Shown piece by piece: positions 55,606 through 64,000 of a stretch of DNA of 64,000 bases. Below the pieces are notes generated by a model that saw nothing but the letters and a program-made list of their open reading frames with translations, was not told where the DNA came from and searched no databases. Location of the stretch: contig PMTR01000074.1 of the NCBI GenBank assembly GCA_003167255.1, positions 159,266-223,265 on the forward strand, in the 5' to 3' direction. Source of the DNA: Bryobacterales bacterium (GTDB lineage: Bacteria > Acidobacteriota > Terriglobia > Bryobacterales > Bryobacteraceae). Every line of letters starts with the position of its first letter. Positions within the stretch are counted from its first letter, which is position 1. A program made the translations under genes and the position numbers.

Positions 55606-56093
55606 GGCGCGGGCTCGGTCCGAAACATGGCGATCGCTTCAATTTCGATCAGCAATTCCGGCCGGCATAGGATCGCCTGGATTCCTGTCGAAGCCGGCAG
55701 CGGATCGAGTTCCTGGCGCGCGTAAAAGGCCGTGCGCTCCTCGTTAAACGCGGCGTAATCCCGCTCGATATCGCGCAGGTAGCAGGTGGTCCGGACGATA
55801 TCTTTCCACGTGGCCCCTTCGGCCGCGAGCAGCCCGGTGATGTTCGCGAACGTTCGCCGCGTCTGCGCACGGAAATCGCCGATATGGATGCTCTCGCCGG
55901 ATTCGCCGATGCTGGCGGTCCCCGAGATGAGCAGGATAGCCAGCCCATTGAGGTCGATGCGCAACCCGCGCGAAAAAGAACTCGGCTTGGGATAGTCGAA
56001 AGCCTCGTTCAGGACCCTGAGATTGGTGATGCTGCGTTTTTCAATAGGAGCCGCCGCCAGGCCGCTCAAAAGCTCTACATCCAGAAGTTTCAC
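55602..56093 (-). CDS. RidA family protein
   Basis: LLISGTASIGESGESIHIGDFRAQTRRTFANITGLLAAEGATWKDIVRTTCYLRDI. Confidence 0.8.
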   Translation of the reverse strand: MKLLDVELLSGLAAAPIEKRSITNLRVLNEAFDYPKPSSFSRGLRIDLNGLAILLISGTASIGESGESIHIGDFRAQTRRTFANITGLLAAEGATWKDIVRTTCYLRDIERDYAAFNEERTAFYARQELDPLPASTGIQAILCRPELLIEIEAIAMFRTEPAP

Positions 56094-56189
56094 GATAATA
56101 CAACCCTATTATCTCCGTAAAGTCTCGCCGCGCGACACGGCGCCCAGGGTGGTACAGGCGACGTTTTCCGCGTGGGCGTTTGGCCAAAT

Positions 56190-56260
56190 TGACCCATACC
56201 TGGGTCAGTTTTTGACGCGAACAAAGAACTTAAGGCCTGAAAGTGACCCATGCATGGGTC
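56190..56260. promoter_or_regulatory. Two operator-like palindromes TGACCCAT-RCMTGGGTCR
   Basis: TGACCCATACCTGGGTCA (56190-56207) and TGACCCATGCATGGGTC (56244-56260; GACCCATGCATGGGTC is a perfect palindrome), 54 bp apart. Confidence 0.65.
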
Positions 56261-56346
56261 GGTTTGTCAGTTTACTGTAGGTCTAAGCGCGCCGCCGAAG
56301 AGATCGCGTTTCAGCATAAAGCTGGCTAACGAAACGAAAATGGCAT

Positions 56347-56379
56347 ATCCTTTCGTTAGGAGCCGGCTAACGAAAGGAT
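56347..56379. promoter_or_regulatory. Inverted-repeat operator immediately before fic
   Basis: ATCCTTTCGTTAG-gagccgg-CTAACGAAAGGAT, 13-bp perfect arms; extra half-site ggctaacgaaa at 56325-56335. Confidence 0.75.
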
Positions 56380-56382
56380 TCT

Positions 56383-57561
56383 GTGTCCAAAACAAAGGAC
56401 AACAGCCCGCGCTTGGGCCGCTACATCGTCAAAACCTATGGCGAGGAGACCGTCAGGGCGTTCGTGCCACCGCCGCTCCCGCCGAATCCTCCGGTGCGCC
56501 CGGAGGCCGTCCAACGGCTGCTCGATCAGGCGAACCAAGCTCTCGGCCGCCTCGACGGCCTGGCTTCCGTTCTACCCAACCTATCGCTCTTCATCTACGC
56601 CTACGTTCGCAAGGAGGCGGTGCTCTCCTCTCAAATCGAAGGGACTCAGTCCTCTCTCTCCGACCTGCTGCTCTTTGAGAACGGCGAGGCGCCGGGCGTG
56701 CCGCTGAACGACGTCCAGGAAGTCTCGAACTACGTGGCGGCGCTGACCCATGGCCTCGAACGGTTGCGGGGGGGATTTCCGCTCTCCTTGCGGCTCATCC
56801 GCGAGATTCATGGGGTCCTTCTGTCGAAGGGCCGGGGCAGCGATAAGGAGCCGGGCGAATTCCGGCAAAGCCAGAATTGGATCGGCGGCAACCGCCCGGG
56901 GACCGCGGCCTTCGTTCCGCCGCCGCCTGAACTCGTACTCGATTGCATGAGCGCCCTCGAACTGTTCCTGCATGACGAGCGGGCGGGTCTCCCCATGCTC
57001 ATCAAAGCCGGTCTGGTGCACGTCCAGTTTGAGACGATTCACCCTTTCCTCGACGGCAACGGCCGCCTTGGCCGGTTGCTTATCACATTCCTCCTGTGCG
57101 CCGGCGGTGTGCTGCGGGAGCCGATCCTCTATCTGAGCCTCTACTTCAAGCAGCACCGTTCCGTTTACTACGATCTGCTCGATCGAGTGCGGACCCAGGG
57201 AGACTGGGAGACCTGGCTGGACTTCTTCCTGACGGGCGTCAGGGATACCGCCGAACAGGCCGCGGCCGCCGCGCGCCGCATCCTGGCGGTTTTCGAGGAG
57301 CACCGGCGCAAGATCGAAGCGCTGGGCCGTCCGGCGGCATCGGTGCTGCGCGTGTTTGAACACATGCAGCGCAACCCGATCGTGTCGATACCCGCCGCTG
57401 CCCGGAGCATCGGCATCTCCGCGCCCACCGTGGCGAAATCGCTGGAGCACATGCGGCGCTTGGGCATGCTGCGCGAGATCACCGGGCGACAACGCCACCG
57501 GCTCTTCGCATACGATGCCTACCTGGCGATTCTAAGCGAGGGAACCGAACCGATTCGGTGA
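56383..57561 (+). CDS. Fic-domain (AMPylase-type) protein with C-terminal winged-helix-like region
   Basis: FETIHPFLDGNGRLGRLLI (Fic motif), SSQIEGTQSS inhibitory-helix motif, C-terminal SIPAAARSIGISAPTVAKSLEHMRRLGML HTH. Confidence 0.9.
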   Translation: MSKTKDNSPRLGRYIVKTYGEETVRAFVPPPLPPNPPVRPEAVQRLLDQANQALGRLDGLASVLPNLSLFIYAYVRKEAVLSSQIEGTQSSLSDLLLFENGEAPGVPLNDVQEVSNYVAALTHGLERLRGGFPLSLRLIREIHGVLLSKGRGSDKEPGEFRQSQNWIGGNRPGTAAFVPPPPELVLDCMSALELFLHDERAGLPMLIKAGLVHVQFETIHPFLDGNGRLGRLLITFLLCAGGVLREPILYLSLYFKQHRSVYYDLLDRVRTQGDWETWLDFFLTGVRDTAEQAAAAARRILAVFEEHRRKIEALGRPAASVLRVFEHMQRNPIVSIPAAARSIGISAPTVAKSLEHMRRLGMLREITGRQRHRLFAYDAYLAILSEGTEPIR

Positions 57562-57666
57562 ACGATCGCCCGCGCAACGCGCTGCGGGACCGGCCCATTT
57601 CTATTCCGCCCCGGGTTGCCGCAAGCTCCGTGTTAGAATTTGCCAGGATCGCTGCAACCTGCCCAT

Positions 57667-58752
57667 ATGCTCGAAGATCAGCGCGGAAACAGCACGCCCG
57701 GCCATCCGAATGCCCCGAATACCTGGTCGCGTCATTTGCTCTGGCTCAGCGGCATCTGGGTTTTACCCCTTTGCTGGATCGTACGATGGATTCTTCCTCC
57801 CTCGGCTCTGGCCACCAGCCTGGTCTTGGTTGTCGCGTGTTCCCTGGCGCCTCTTCCGGCCCTCCTGCTTTCCCGCCGCCAGCGTAATCGCGCGCTCCGC
57901 GAGGCGAGGAACGCCCGCGAAGAGGCCGAACAACTGAAGCTGCAGTTGGAGACCGTCCGCTTTCGAACGGCAAGAACGCGTGAAGAACTGTCGGCCGCCG
58001 ACCAGCAGGCCCGGTTGTCGCATCAACTCACGATTCTGGGCCAATTCACGGCCGGCTTCATGCACGAATTCAACAATCCGCTGGCGATCGTGACCGGCCG
58101 CATCGAGGTGCTGCTGGAGGAACGGCAGGCGGACGCAGCGCTCTGCAGCGACCTCCAGCAGATGCTGAAGGAGATGCGCTACATGGGAAACATCGCGCGC
58201 ACGCTGCTGCAGGCATTGCGGCGCGAGCGGGGGGGCGAGGTCTTCGCTCCCTCGGCTCCGTCCGAGGCCTTGGAGGAGGCGCGAGCGGCGCTCCTGCCTT
58301 CAGCGCATGAGCAGGGGGTTCGAGTGGTGCAGGAAATCGCCGATGTCCCCCGCGTCAACCTGCCCGGGCATGTGGTGAACGAAGTGGTCCGCGGTCTGCT
58401 GAGCAACGCCCTGGACGCGCTCAAAGGGCGTGAGGACGCGACGATCTGGATCCGGCTGGAACCGTACCACACGCCGGGGGCCAAGGTGGTACTCAGAATC
58501 GAAGACAACGGGCCAGGTGTTCCCGAAAGCATCCGGGAGCACCTGTTCGAGCCGTTCGTTTCTCAGAGTCCCGGACGGGAGCGACTGGGGCTCGGACTGT
58601 TCCTGGGGGCCAGCCTCCTCGATATGTACGACGGCCGCATGTGGTATGAAGACAGGAGCGGTGGCGGAGCCAGTTTTGTTGTAGAGATACCCCCGGCGCG
58701 TTTTATGCGGGGCCAGCCCTACCATTGGTTTGTCGGAGGCAATCCGTCGTGA
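57667..58752 (+). CDS. Sensor histidine kinase
   Basis: TM segments, FMHEFNNPLAIVTGRIEVLLEE, RIEDNGPGVPESIREHLFEPF. Confidence 0.9.
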   Translation: MLEDQRGNSTPGHPNAPNTWSRHLLWLSGIWVLPLCWIVRWILPPSALATSLVLVVACSLAPLPALLLSRRQRNRALREARNAREEAEQLKLQLETVRFRTARTREELSAADQQARLSHQLTILGQFTAGFMHEFNNPLAIVTGRIEVLLEERQADAALCSDLQQMLKEMRYMGNIARTLLQALRRERGGEVFAPSAPSEALEEARAALLPSAHEQGVRVVQEIADVPRVNLPGHVVNEVVRGLLSNALDALKGREDATIWIRLEPYHTPGAKVVLRIEDNGPGVPESIREHLFEPFVSQSPGRERLGLGLFLGASLLDMYDGRMWYEDRSGGGASFVVEIPPARFMRGQPYHWFVGGNPS

Positions 58753-60116
58753 ATCGCATCTTCGTAATTGACGACGAGCCGGCCATGGGCGAGAACATTC
58801 AGCGCATGCTGAAGTTTCCCGAGACCACCGTGACGGCCTATGCGGATCCGCTCAAGGGCCTGGCGGATGCACTGGCAAAGCCGCCCGACCTCGTGTTGCT
58901 GGACATGCGTATGCCCGGGATGTCGGGCGATGAGGTTTTCGCGCGGCTGCACGAGGCGCATCCCGGCCTGCCGATCGTCTTTCTGACTGCGTTCGGATCG
59001 GTGGAGGGTGCGGTGCTGGCCATACGCAACGGGGCGTTCGATTACCTGCAGAAGCCGTTCAAGCGGGAGGATCTTCTGCTGGTGGTGAGGCGGGCGCTCT
59101 CTCACGCCGAGTTGGAGCAGGAGGTCGAGAGGCTGAAAGGAAGGCTGGAGGCGCTCGGCGAAAGCGACCAACCCCAGAGCCGCAGCGCCGTCATGCTGGA
59201 ATTGACCGAAAAGGCGCGGCGGGCGGCCGCAACCGATGCCACCGTTATGATTCTGGGGGAGAGCGGCACGGGCAAGGAGGTGATGGCCCGCTACATTCAA
59301 AGCCAGAGCCCGCGTAAAAACAGGCCCTTCGTGCCGGTGGAGTGCAGTGCCCTGCCGGGGTCGCTCATCGAGAGCGAGTTGTTCGGTTACGAGCGCGGAG
59401 CCTTCACCGGCGCGGAGCGCACCAAGAAAGGTCTGATCGAATCGGCCGATGGCGGCACGCTGTTCCTGGACGAGATCGGCGATCTGAGCGTGGAACTGCA
59501 AACGCGCCTGTTTCGCTTCGTCGAAGAACGCCAACTGCGGCGTTTGGGAGGTCTCGAGACGGTGCGCGTGGATTGCCGGATTCTGTGCGCCACGAACCAG
59601 GACCTGGCGGCGAAGATCAAGGCCGGCACATTTCGCGAAGAGTTGTACTACCGGCTGGGAGTGGTCACGGTCAAGCTGCCCGCGCTGCGCGAAAGGCCGG
59701 AAGACATTCCTCATCTGGCCCGTGTCTTCCTGGAGCGATTTTCCCGGCGCTACGGTAAGAGCCTGTCCGCGTCGCCGCAATTCTATGAAGCGCTTCTCAG
59801 CCAGCCCTGGCCGGGCAATGTGCGGCAGCTCAAGAATCTCATGGAGAAGCTCACGGCACTACACCCCGGCGGTGTTCTGGAGCCGGAAGACGTCGCCGAC
59901 GACCTGCAGCCAACCGGCGCGGCTTGCCATCTTTCCAGCCTTCCGTGGAAAGAGGCGCGGGAGCAGTACCTGGCGAGCTTCGAGCTCTCTTACGCCCAAA
60001 CGCTGTTGGCTCGTTGCGGCGGCAACATCAGCGCCGCGGCGCGCGAGGCCGGCGTGGATCGCAAGACGTTTTACGCGTTATTGAAGCGGGAGAAAGAACC
60101 GCAGGCTGGGGAATGA
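58749..60116 (+). CDS. NtrC-family sigma-54-dependent response regulator
   Basis: Receiver LVLLDMRMPGMSGDEV, GESGTGKEVMARYI, GAFTGAERTK; GTG start overlaps kinase stop. Confidence 0.92.
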   Translation: MNRIFVIDDEPAMGENIQRMLKFPETTVTAYADPLKGLADALAKPPDLVLLDMRMPGMSGDEVFARLHEAHPGLPIVFLTAFGSVEGAVLAIRNGAFDYLQKPFKREDLLLVVRRALSHAELEQEVERLKGRLEALGESDQPQSRSAVMLELTEKARRAAATDATVMILGESGTGKEVMARYIQSQSPRKNRPFVPVECSALPGSLIESELFGYERGAFTGAERTKKGLIESADGGTLFLDEIGDLSVELQTRLFRFVEERQLRRLGGLETVRVDCRILCATNQDLAAKIKAGTFREELYYRLGVVTVKLPALRERPEDIPHLARVFLERFSRRYGKSLSASPQFYEALLSQPWPGNVRQLKNLMEKLTALHPGGVLEPEDVADDLQPTGAACHLSSLPWKEAREQYLASFELSYAQTLLARCGGNISAAAREAGVDRKTFYALLKREKEPQAGE

Positions 60117-60180
60117 ACTAGAGCGCGCATTTAGCGACGGCAAGGAATACTGGAGTATATTGAGGTGACTAGGGGGTTAC

Positions 60181-60336
60181 TTGCCGCACAATCTCAAAGA
60201 CCCGGACCCACAGTGGATCGAGAAGCTTCGTGAGATCTCCGATCGTTGCGCCGCGCGAACAATGCTCGATGTGCGCTCGGACGATGAGTTGATAGGCTAC
60301 GACGAATTCGGGGCTCCCGCCGACCCTGGTGATTGA
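60181..60336 (+). pseudogene. Remnant of VapB/PSK-type antitoxin, internally deleted
   Basis: LPHNLKDPD...EKLREISDRCAARTMLDVRSDDELIGYDEFGAP resembles N- and C-terminal ends of Rv0623-type VapB antitoxins; no toxin gene follows. Confidence 0.5.
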
Positions 60337-60342
60337 TACGCG

Positions 60343-60383
60343 GCCGGCCTTCCGGCCGGCTGGACCCGCTGGAAAGCGGGTCC
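60343..60383. repeat. Two back-to-back hairpins with 4-nt loops
   Basis: GCCGGCC-TTCC-GGCCGGC (60343-60360) and GGACCCGCT-GGAA-AGCGGGTCC (60362-60383). Confidence 0.7.
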
Positions 60384-60537
60384 GCAGCCTGAAAGGCCGC
60401 CCCACCGGTTGGGGAATTAACTCCACAGCTCACCAGTTATTTCGGGGAATCATCTCCCCATATTAGGTTTGGAACATCTCTAAGCAATTGAGATAAAAGG
60501 AGTCCTTTCTTGGCCATCGGCGTGCTTTTCCGATGTC

Positions 60538-61839
60538 ATGGCTCTACCGCGAAGAAAGTCCTGGCTCCCGGCTGTCATGCCGATTCTGGCGGCCCTCGGT
60601 TACGCTGTCTTGGCTCCACAGCCGGCACGGGCGATTCCGGCCTTTGCCCGAAAGTTCGGGGTGAAGTGCTACGCCTGCCATACCATTCCGCCGGCCCTGA
60701 ACAAGACCGGCTATATGTTCAAGCGGCTGGGGTACCGGATGCCTCCCGACGAAATGGATGGCACCAAGGCGGCGCCAAAAATTTCCGAGCTGGACAAGAA
60801 CATCAAGTTCAGCATCACCAACTCGCTGGCGATCATCGCCCAGGGAAGCTTCACGGTGGACAAGACGGCGGGCGACGGCATCAGCCCCACCTCCAGTTCG
60901 AGCTTCAATCTGGATGAAGTCGCGCTGTTTGCGGCCGGGGCGGTGCCGGACAGCGGCTTTTCCTACTTCACGCACTTCGAACTGTCGCAGGGCGGCGCTA
61001 GTCCATTCCTGGAACAGGGGGTGCTGGGCTACACGGCGGGCCGCGCCAATAGCAGCTTTTTCGTCAAGGCCGGCCAGATGCACATGCAGGAGGGAGAAGG
61101 CACGCGGGCAGCCATGTTCTACAATCTGTTCCCCGACCCGGCTCCGCTGCTGACGAACACCAGCCCGATCAACTTTACGCTGGACCAGCATCCGGTGGGC
61201 GTCAACGTGGGATACACGTGGGCCTCGAACTATTTCAAGCAGGTGTTCGCGGTCTCGGCCAAAGTCACCAACGGGCTGAACGCCGACGGCAGCGAGATCG
61301 TTTTCGGCTCCACCAAGAACTCCAAAGATTTCTGGTTCGACGCCGATTACTGGTTCGGCCCCGATGGCGGCGTCACATTCATGACGTATTACGGCAAGAA
61401 AGACCAGGTACAGAATCAGGGAGCCGCGGACGAGTTCACGTACCAGCCCACGATTCGCCGCTACGGCGTCTTCGGCAACTACCTGTTCTTCGACAAATTG
61501 GACATTCTGGGAGGATTTCTGCGCGACAACGACGACTGGCAGGATGAGCCAGGCGCCAAACTTACCAACTTCACTTCGAATGGGTATCGCGCCGAGGCGG
61601 ATTACTACATCCAGCGAGGCTTCGCCGTGATGGCCAGGTACGATCGCATGAAGCAGACCATCGCCAACGGGCCGGCGAATCATACGCAGGCCTGGAACTT
61701 CGGCGGCGAAAAAGCGCTCACGGAACTCGGCAACGTGGTGTTGCGCGCCACCTACGGGCACGAGCGCGATCAGGACCCGACTTCGGGCCTGGTGACTACG
61801 GACAAACTCTTCAAAATCGATTTGCGGTTGATGTGGTAA
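60538..61839 (+). CDS. Fused monoheme cytochrome-beta-barrel (Cyc2-like cytochrome-porin candidate)
   Basis: Signal peptide, AIPAFARKFGVKCYACHTIPPALNKTGYMFKRLGY (CxxCH), then about 370 aa of beta-barrel-like alternating sequence ending FKIDLRLMW. Confidence 0.7.
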   Translation: MALPRRKSWLPAVMPILAALGYAVLAPQPARAIPAFARKFGVKCYACHTIPPALNKTGYMFKRLGYRMPPDEMDGTKAAPKISELDKNIKFSITNSLAIIAQGSFTVDKTAGDGISPTSSSSFNLDEVALFAAGAVPDSGFSYFTHFELSQGGASPFLEQGVLGYTAGRANSSFFVKAGQMHMQEGEGTRAAMFYNLFPDPAPLLTNTSPINFTLDQHPVGVNVGYTWASNYFKQVFAVSAKVTNGLNADGSEIVFGSTKNSKDFWFDADYWFGPDGGVTFMTYYGKKDQVQNQGAADEFTYQPTIRRYGVFGNYLFFDKLDILGGFLRDNDDWQDEPGAKLTNFTSNGYRAEADYYIQRGFAVMARYDRMKQTIANGPANHTQAWNFGGEKALTELGNVVLRATYGHERDQDPTSGLVTTDKLFKIDLRLMW

Positions 61840-61843
61840 AGGG

Positions 61844-62245
61844 ATGACGGACATGAAAAAACTAATCCAGAGAATGATAATGCTGGCGCCCCTGGTACTG
61901 GCGGCGCAGACCAGCAATGTGGTGCTTCCACAGGATAAGGGGCCGGACAAGATCGATGTGAGCGCCTACCCGGCTCCATTGCAGGCGGCTTATAAGCTGT
62001 TTGGCGCCAAGTGCTCCAAGTGCCACACCATCGCGCGGCCCCTCAATACCATGATGAAGCGCGATGAATGGCAGCGCTACGTCAGCCGCATGATGCACAA
62101 GCCAAACTCCGGCATCAGCGACGCTCAGGGAAGACAGATCTTCGATTTCATCGTTTACGATCAGACCGAGCGAAAAGACAAGAACCCGAAGGCCTTTTTC
62201 CCGGCCTTGAGCGACGAAGAAATCGAGAAGCTGAAGAAGCAGTAA
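61844..62245 (+). CDS. Monoheme c-type cytochrome
   Basis: Signal peptide; YKLFGAKCSKCHTIARPLNT (CxxCH) with distal Met candidates. Confidence 0.8.
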   Translation: MTDMKKLIQRMIMLAPLVLAAQTSNVVLPQDKGPDKIDVSAYPAPLQAAYKLFGAKCSKCHTIARPLNTMMKRDEWQRYVSRMMHKPNSGISDAQGRQIFDFIVYDQTERKDKNPKAFFPALSDEEIEKLKKQ

Positions 62246-62257
62246 CGGGAAGCCGCC

Positions 62258-64000
62258 ATGCGCTACAGCGTAACGGTGCCGGACCAGGAGTACTTCGACC
62301 GGAACATCCCGTGCCGTACCGCCTGCCCCATCCACACGGAATGCGGGCGGTACGTGCAAGCCATCGGGATATCCCAGGACGAAGAGGCCTATCTTCTGGC
62401 CCGCGCCCCGAATCCGTTTGCTTACGTGTTGGGGCGGATCTGTGCGCACCCTTGCGAAGATGCCTGCCGGCGCGGCAAGATCGACGAGCCGATCGCCATC
62501 TGCGCGCTCAAACGGTACGCCACCGAGCGGCATAACCTGGGCGCTGGGCACGACCCGGCGCGCAAGCGCCTGACACCCGCTCCGAAGCGCGGAAAGAAAG
62601 TTGCCATTGTGGGGGCGGGGGTATGCGGTCTCACCTGCGCTCACGACCTGGCGCTGTTGGGGTACTCGGTAGAAGTCTTCGAGTCGGCGCCAGTCCCGGG
62701 GGGGATGCTCTACCTGGGCATTCCCCACTTCCGGCTTCCCCGGGAAATCATCAAGATGGAAGTCGACAACATCCTGGCCATGGGGGTGACGCTGCACACG
62801 CGGATGACCGTGGGGCGTGACATTTCGTTTTCCGACCTGCGCTCCCAGTTCGACGCGGTGCTGCTGGCCACCGGCCTCAACAAGGGCCGCGAACTGAACA
62901 TTCCGGGCGCGCACCTGGCAGGGGTTTACAACGGCATCGATTTCCTGATTAACGTAAACCTGGGCTACGAAATCGAACTGGGCAAGCGGGTGGTTGTGGT
63001 GGGCGGCGGCAACGTGGCCATCGACGTGGCGCGCGCCGCAGTGCGGTTGGTGCAGGAGACGTGGCAATCGGGCGCGGCGGAGTCCGGCGCGGAGAGCTTG
63101 CAGCCGGCCTTGGATGCGGCGCGCATGGCGCTGCGGTCGGGCGCCGAACAGGTATACCTGGTGAGCCTGGAATCGCGCCAACAGATGCCCGCCTGGCAAA
63201 GCGAAGTCCACGAAGCCGAACACGAAGGCATCTCCGTGGACAACGGGTGGGGGCCCAAGGAGGTTGTAGGCACGGACGGCGTGGTGACCGGGCTCAAGGT
63301 GCGCGCCTGCGTCTCGGTCTTCGACGAGAACGGCCGCTTCAACCCGGCCTTCAGCGACGAGGAGAAGGTGATCCCGTGCGACACCGTGGTCCTCGCCATC
63401 GGACAGCAGGCGGACCTGTCCTTCCTGGGCGGCGACAGCGAGGTTCAGGTGACGCCGCGCGGAATTCTCAAAATCGACGAAAACCTGATGACAACGGCTC
63501 CGGGTGTCTTCGCGGGCGGCGACGTGGCGTTTGGACCGCGCGTGCTGGTGGAAGCCGTGGCCAACGGGCATCGCGCGGCCCGGTCGATCCACGTCCACTT
63601 CCACGGCAAGAGCACCAAGACCGTGCTGAGCCGCTTTCGCATCTTCAACAACTGGGAGATGCCGCGCGGCTTCCTGGGAATCCCGCGGCAGACTATGCCG
63701 GTGCTGCCGGCTAACCGCCGCATCGGGATCGCCGAGGTGGAACTGGGATTCGATGAGGCACAGGGCCGGGCGGAAGGCCTGCGCTGCCTGAAGTGCCAGG
63801 TCAACACGATTTTCGACGGCTCGAAGTGCATCCTGTGTGCCGGATGCGTGGATATCTGTCCGGAGAATTGCCTACGGCTGGTGGACCTGACTCAAGTGCA
63901 GGGCGATGAACGGTACGACGCCTTGATCCGAAGCCGCTACGGTGTATCCGCCGCGGAACTTCCCGCAGGTCAGGCGGGCGCCATCATCAAGAACGAAGAG
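62258..64000 (+). CDS. GltD-like FAD/NAD(P)-dependent oxidoreductase with Fe-S clusters (truncated at right edge)
   Basis: CRTACPIHTECGRYVQAI...RICAHPCEDACRRG; VAIVGAGVCGLTCAHDLALLGYSVEVFE; VVVVGGGNVAIDVARAA; CILCAGCVDICPENC. Open to window end, so missing from ORF track. Confidence 0.88.
   Translation, partial: MRYSVTVPDQEYFDRNIPCRTACPIHTECGRYVQAIGISQDEEAYLLARAPNPFAYVLGRICAHPCEDACRRGKIDEPIAICALKRYATERHNLGAGHDPARKRLTPAPKRGKKVAIVGAGVCGLTCAHDLALLGYSVEVFESAPVPGGMLYLGIPHFRLPREIIKMEVDNILAMGVTLHTRMTVGRDISFSDLRSQFDAVLLATGLNKGRELNIPGAHLAGVYNGIDFLINVNLGYEIELGKRVVVVGGGNVAIDVARAAVRLVQETWQSGAAESGAESLQPALDAARMALRSGAEQVYLVSLESRQQMPAWQSEVHEAEHEGISVDNGWGPKEVVGTDGVVTGLKVRACVSVFDENGRFNPAFSDEEKVIPCDTVVLAIGQQADLSFLGGDSEVQVTPRGILKIDENLMTTAPGVFAGGDVAFGPRVLVEAVANGHRAARSIHVHFHGKSTKTVLSRFRIFNNWEMPRGFLGIPRQTMPVLPANRRIGIAEVELGFDEAQGRAEGLRCLKCQVNTIFDGSKCILCAGCVDICPENCLRLVDLTQVQGDERYDALIRSRYGVSAAELPAGQAGAIIKNEE

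Noticed and set aside
60544-61950. 468 aa minus-strand ORF opposite the cytochrome-porin gene
   Set aside because: Antisense artefact of GC-rich third positions.
61862-63604. 580 aa minus-strand ORF opposite cytochrome c and the FAD oxidoreductase
   Set aside because: Antisense shadow; the plus-strand reading has multiple diagnostic cofactor motifs.

Overview
High-GC bacterial chromosome segment; the gene repertoire (VWFA-related secreted protein, Oar-like TonB receptor, DUF1501/DUF1549 pair, PPC-domain proteins) suggests an acidobacterium, possibly Solibacter/Bryobacter-like. This assignment is inference. The backbone is a large flagellar locus in three blocks: flaG-fliS; flgFGAHIJ (minus strand) divergent from fliK-flgD-flgE-fliN-fliOPQR-flhB-flhA-flhF-fliA-fliN2; and a pseudo-receiver sigma-54 activator with flgM-flgN-flgK-flgL. 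Other content includes two histidine kinase/NtrC-type pairs, exosortase/EpsI, a TPR Ser/Thr kinase, a Fic protein with a strong palindromic operator, and a cytochrome-porin/cytochrome c/FAD-FeS oxidoreductase module that runs off the right end. The best candidate for a new system is a lower-GC two-gene island (about 37.4-40.7 kb) between flagellar blocks. It encodes a PD-(D/E)XK-DGQHR-HEPN-like fusion protein followed by a Dam-type adenine methyltransferase. A second notable signal is a set of structured dispersed repeats. One family forms a cloverleaf with a long terminal inverted repeat and two inner hairpins that covary between copies. Fragments of another family appear to be embedded in the fliK coding sequence. 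All assignments come from reading the sequence and ORF translations; no searches were run.
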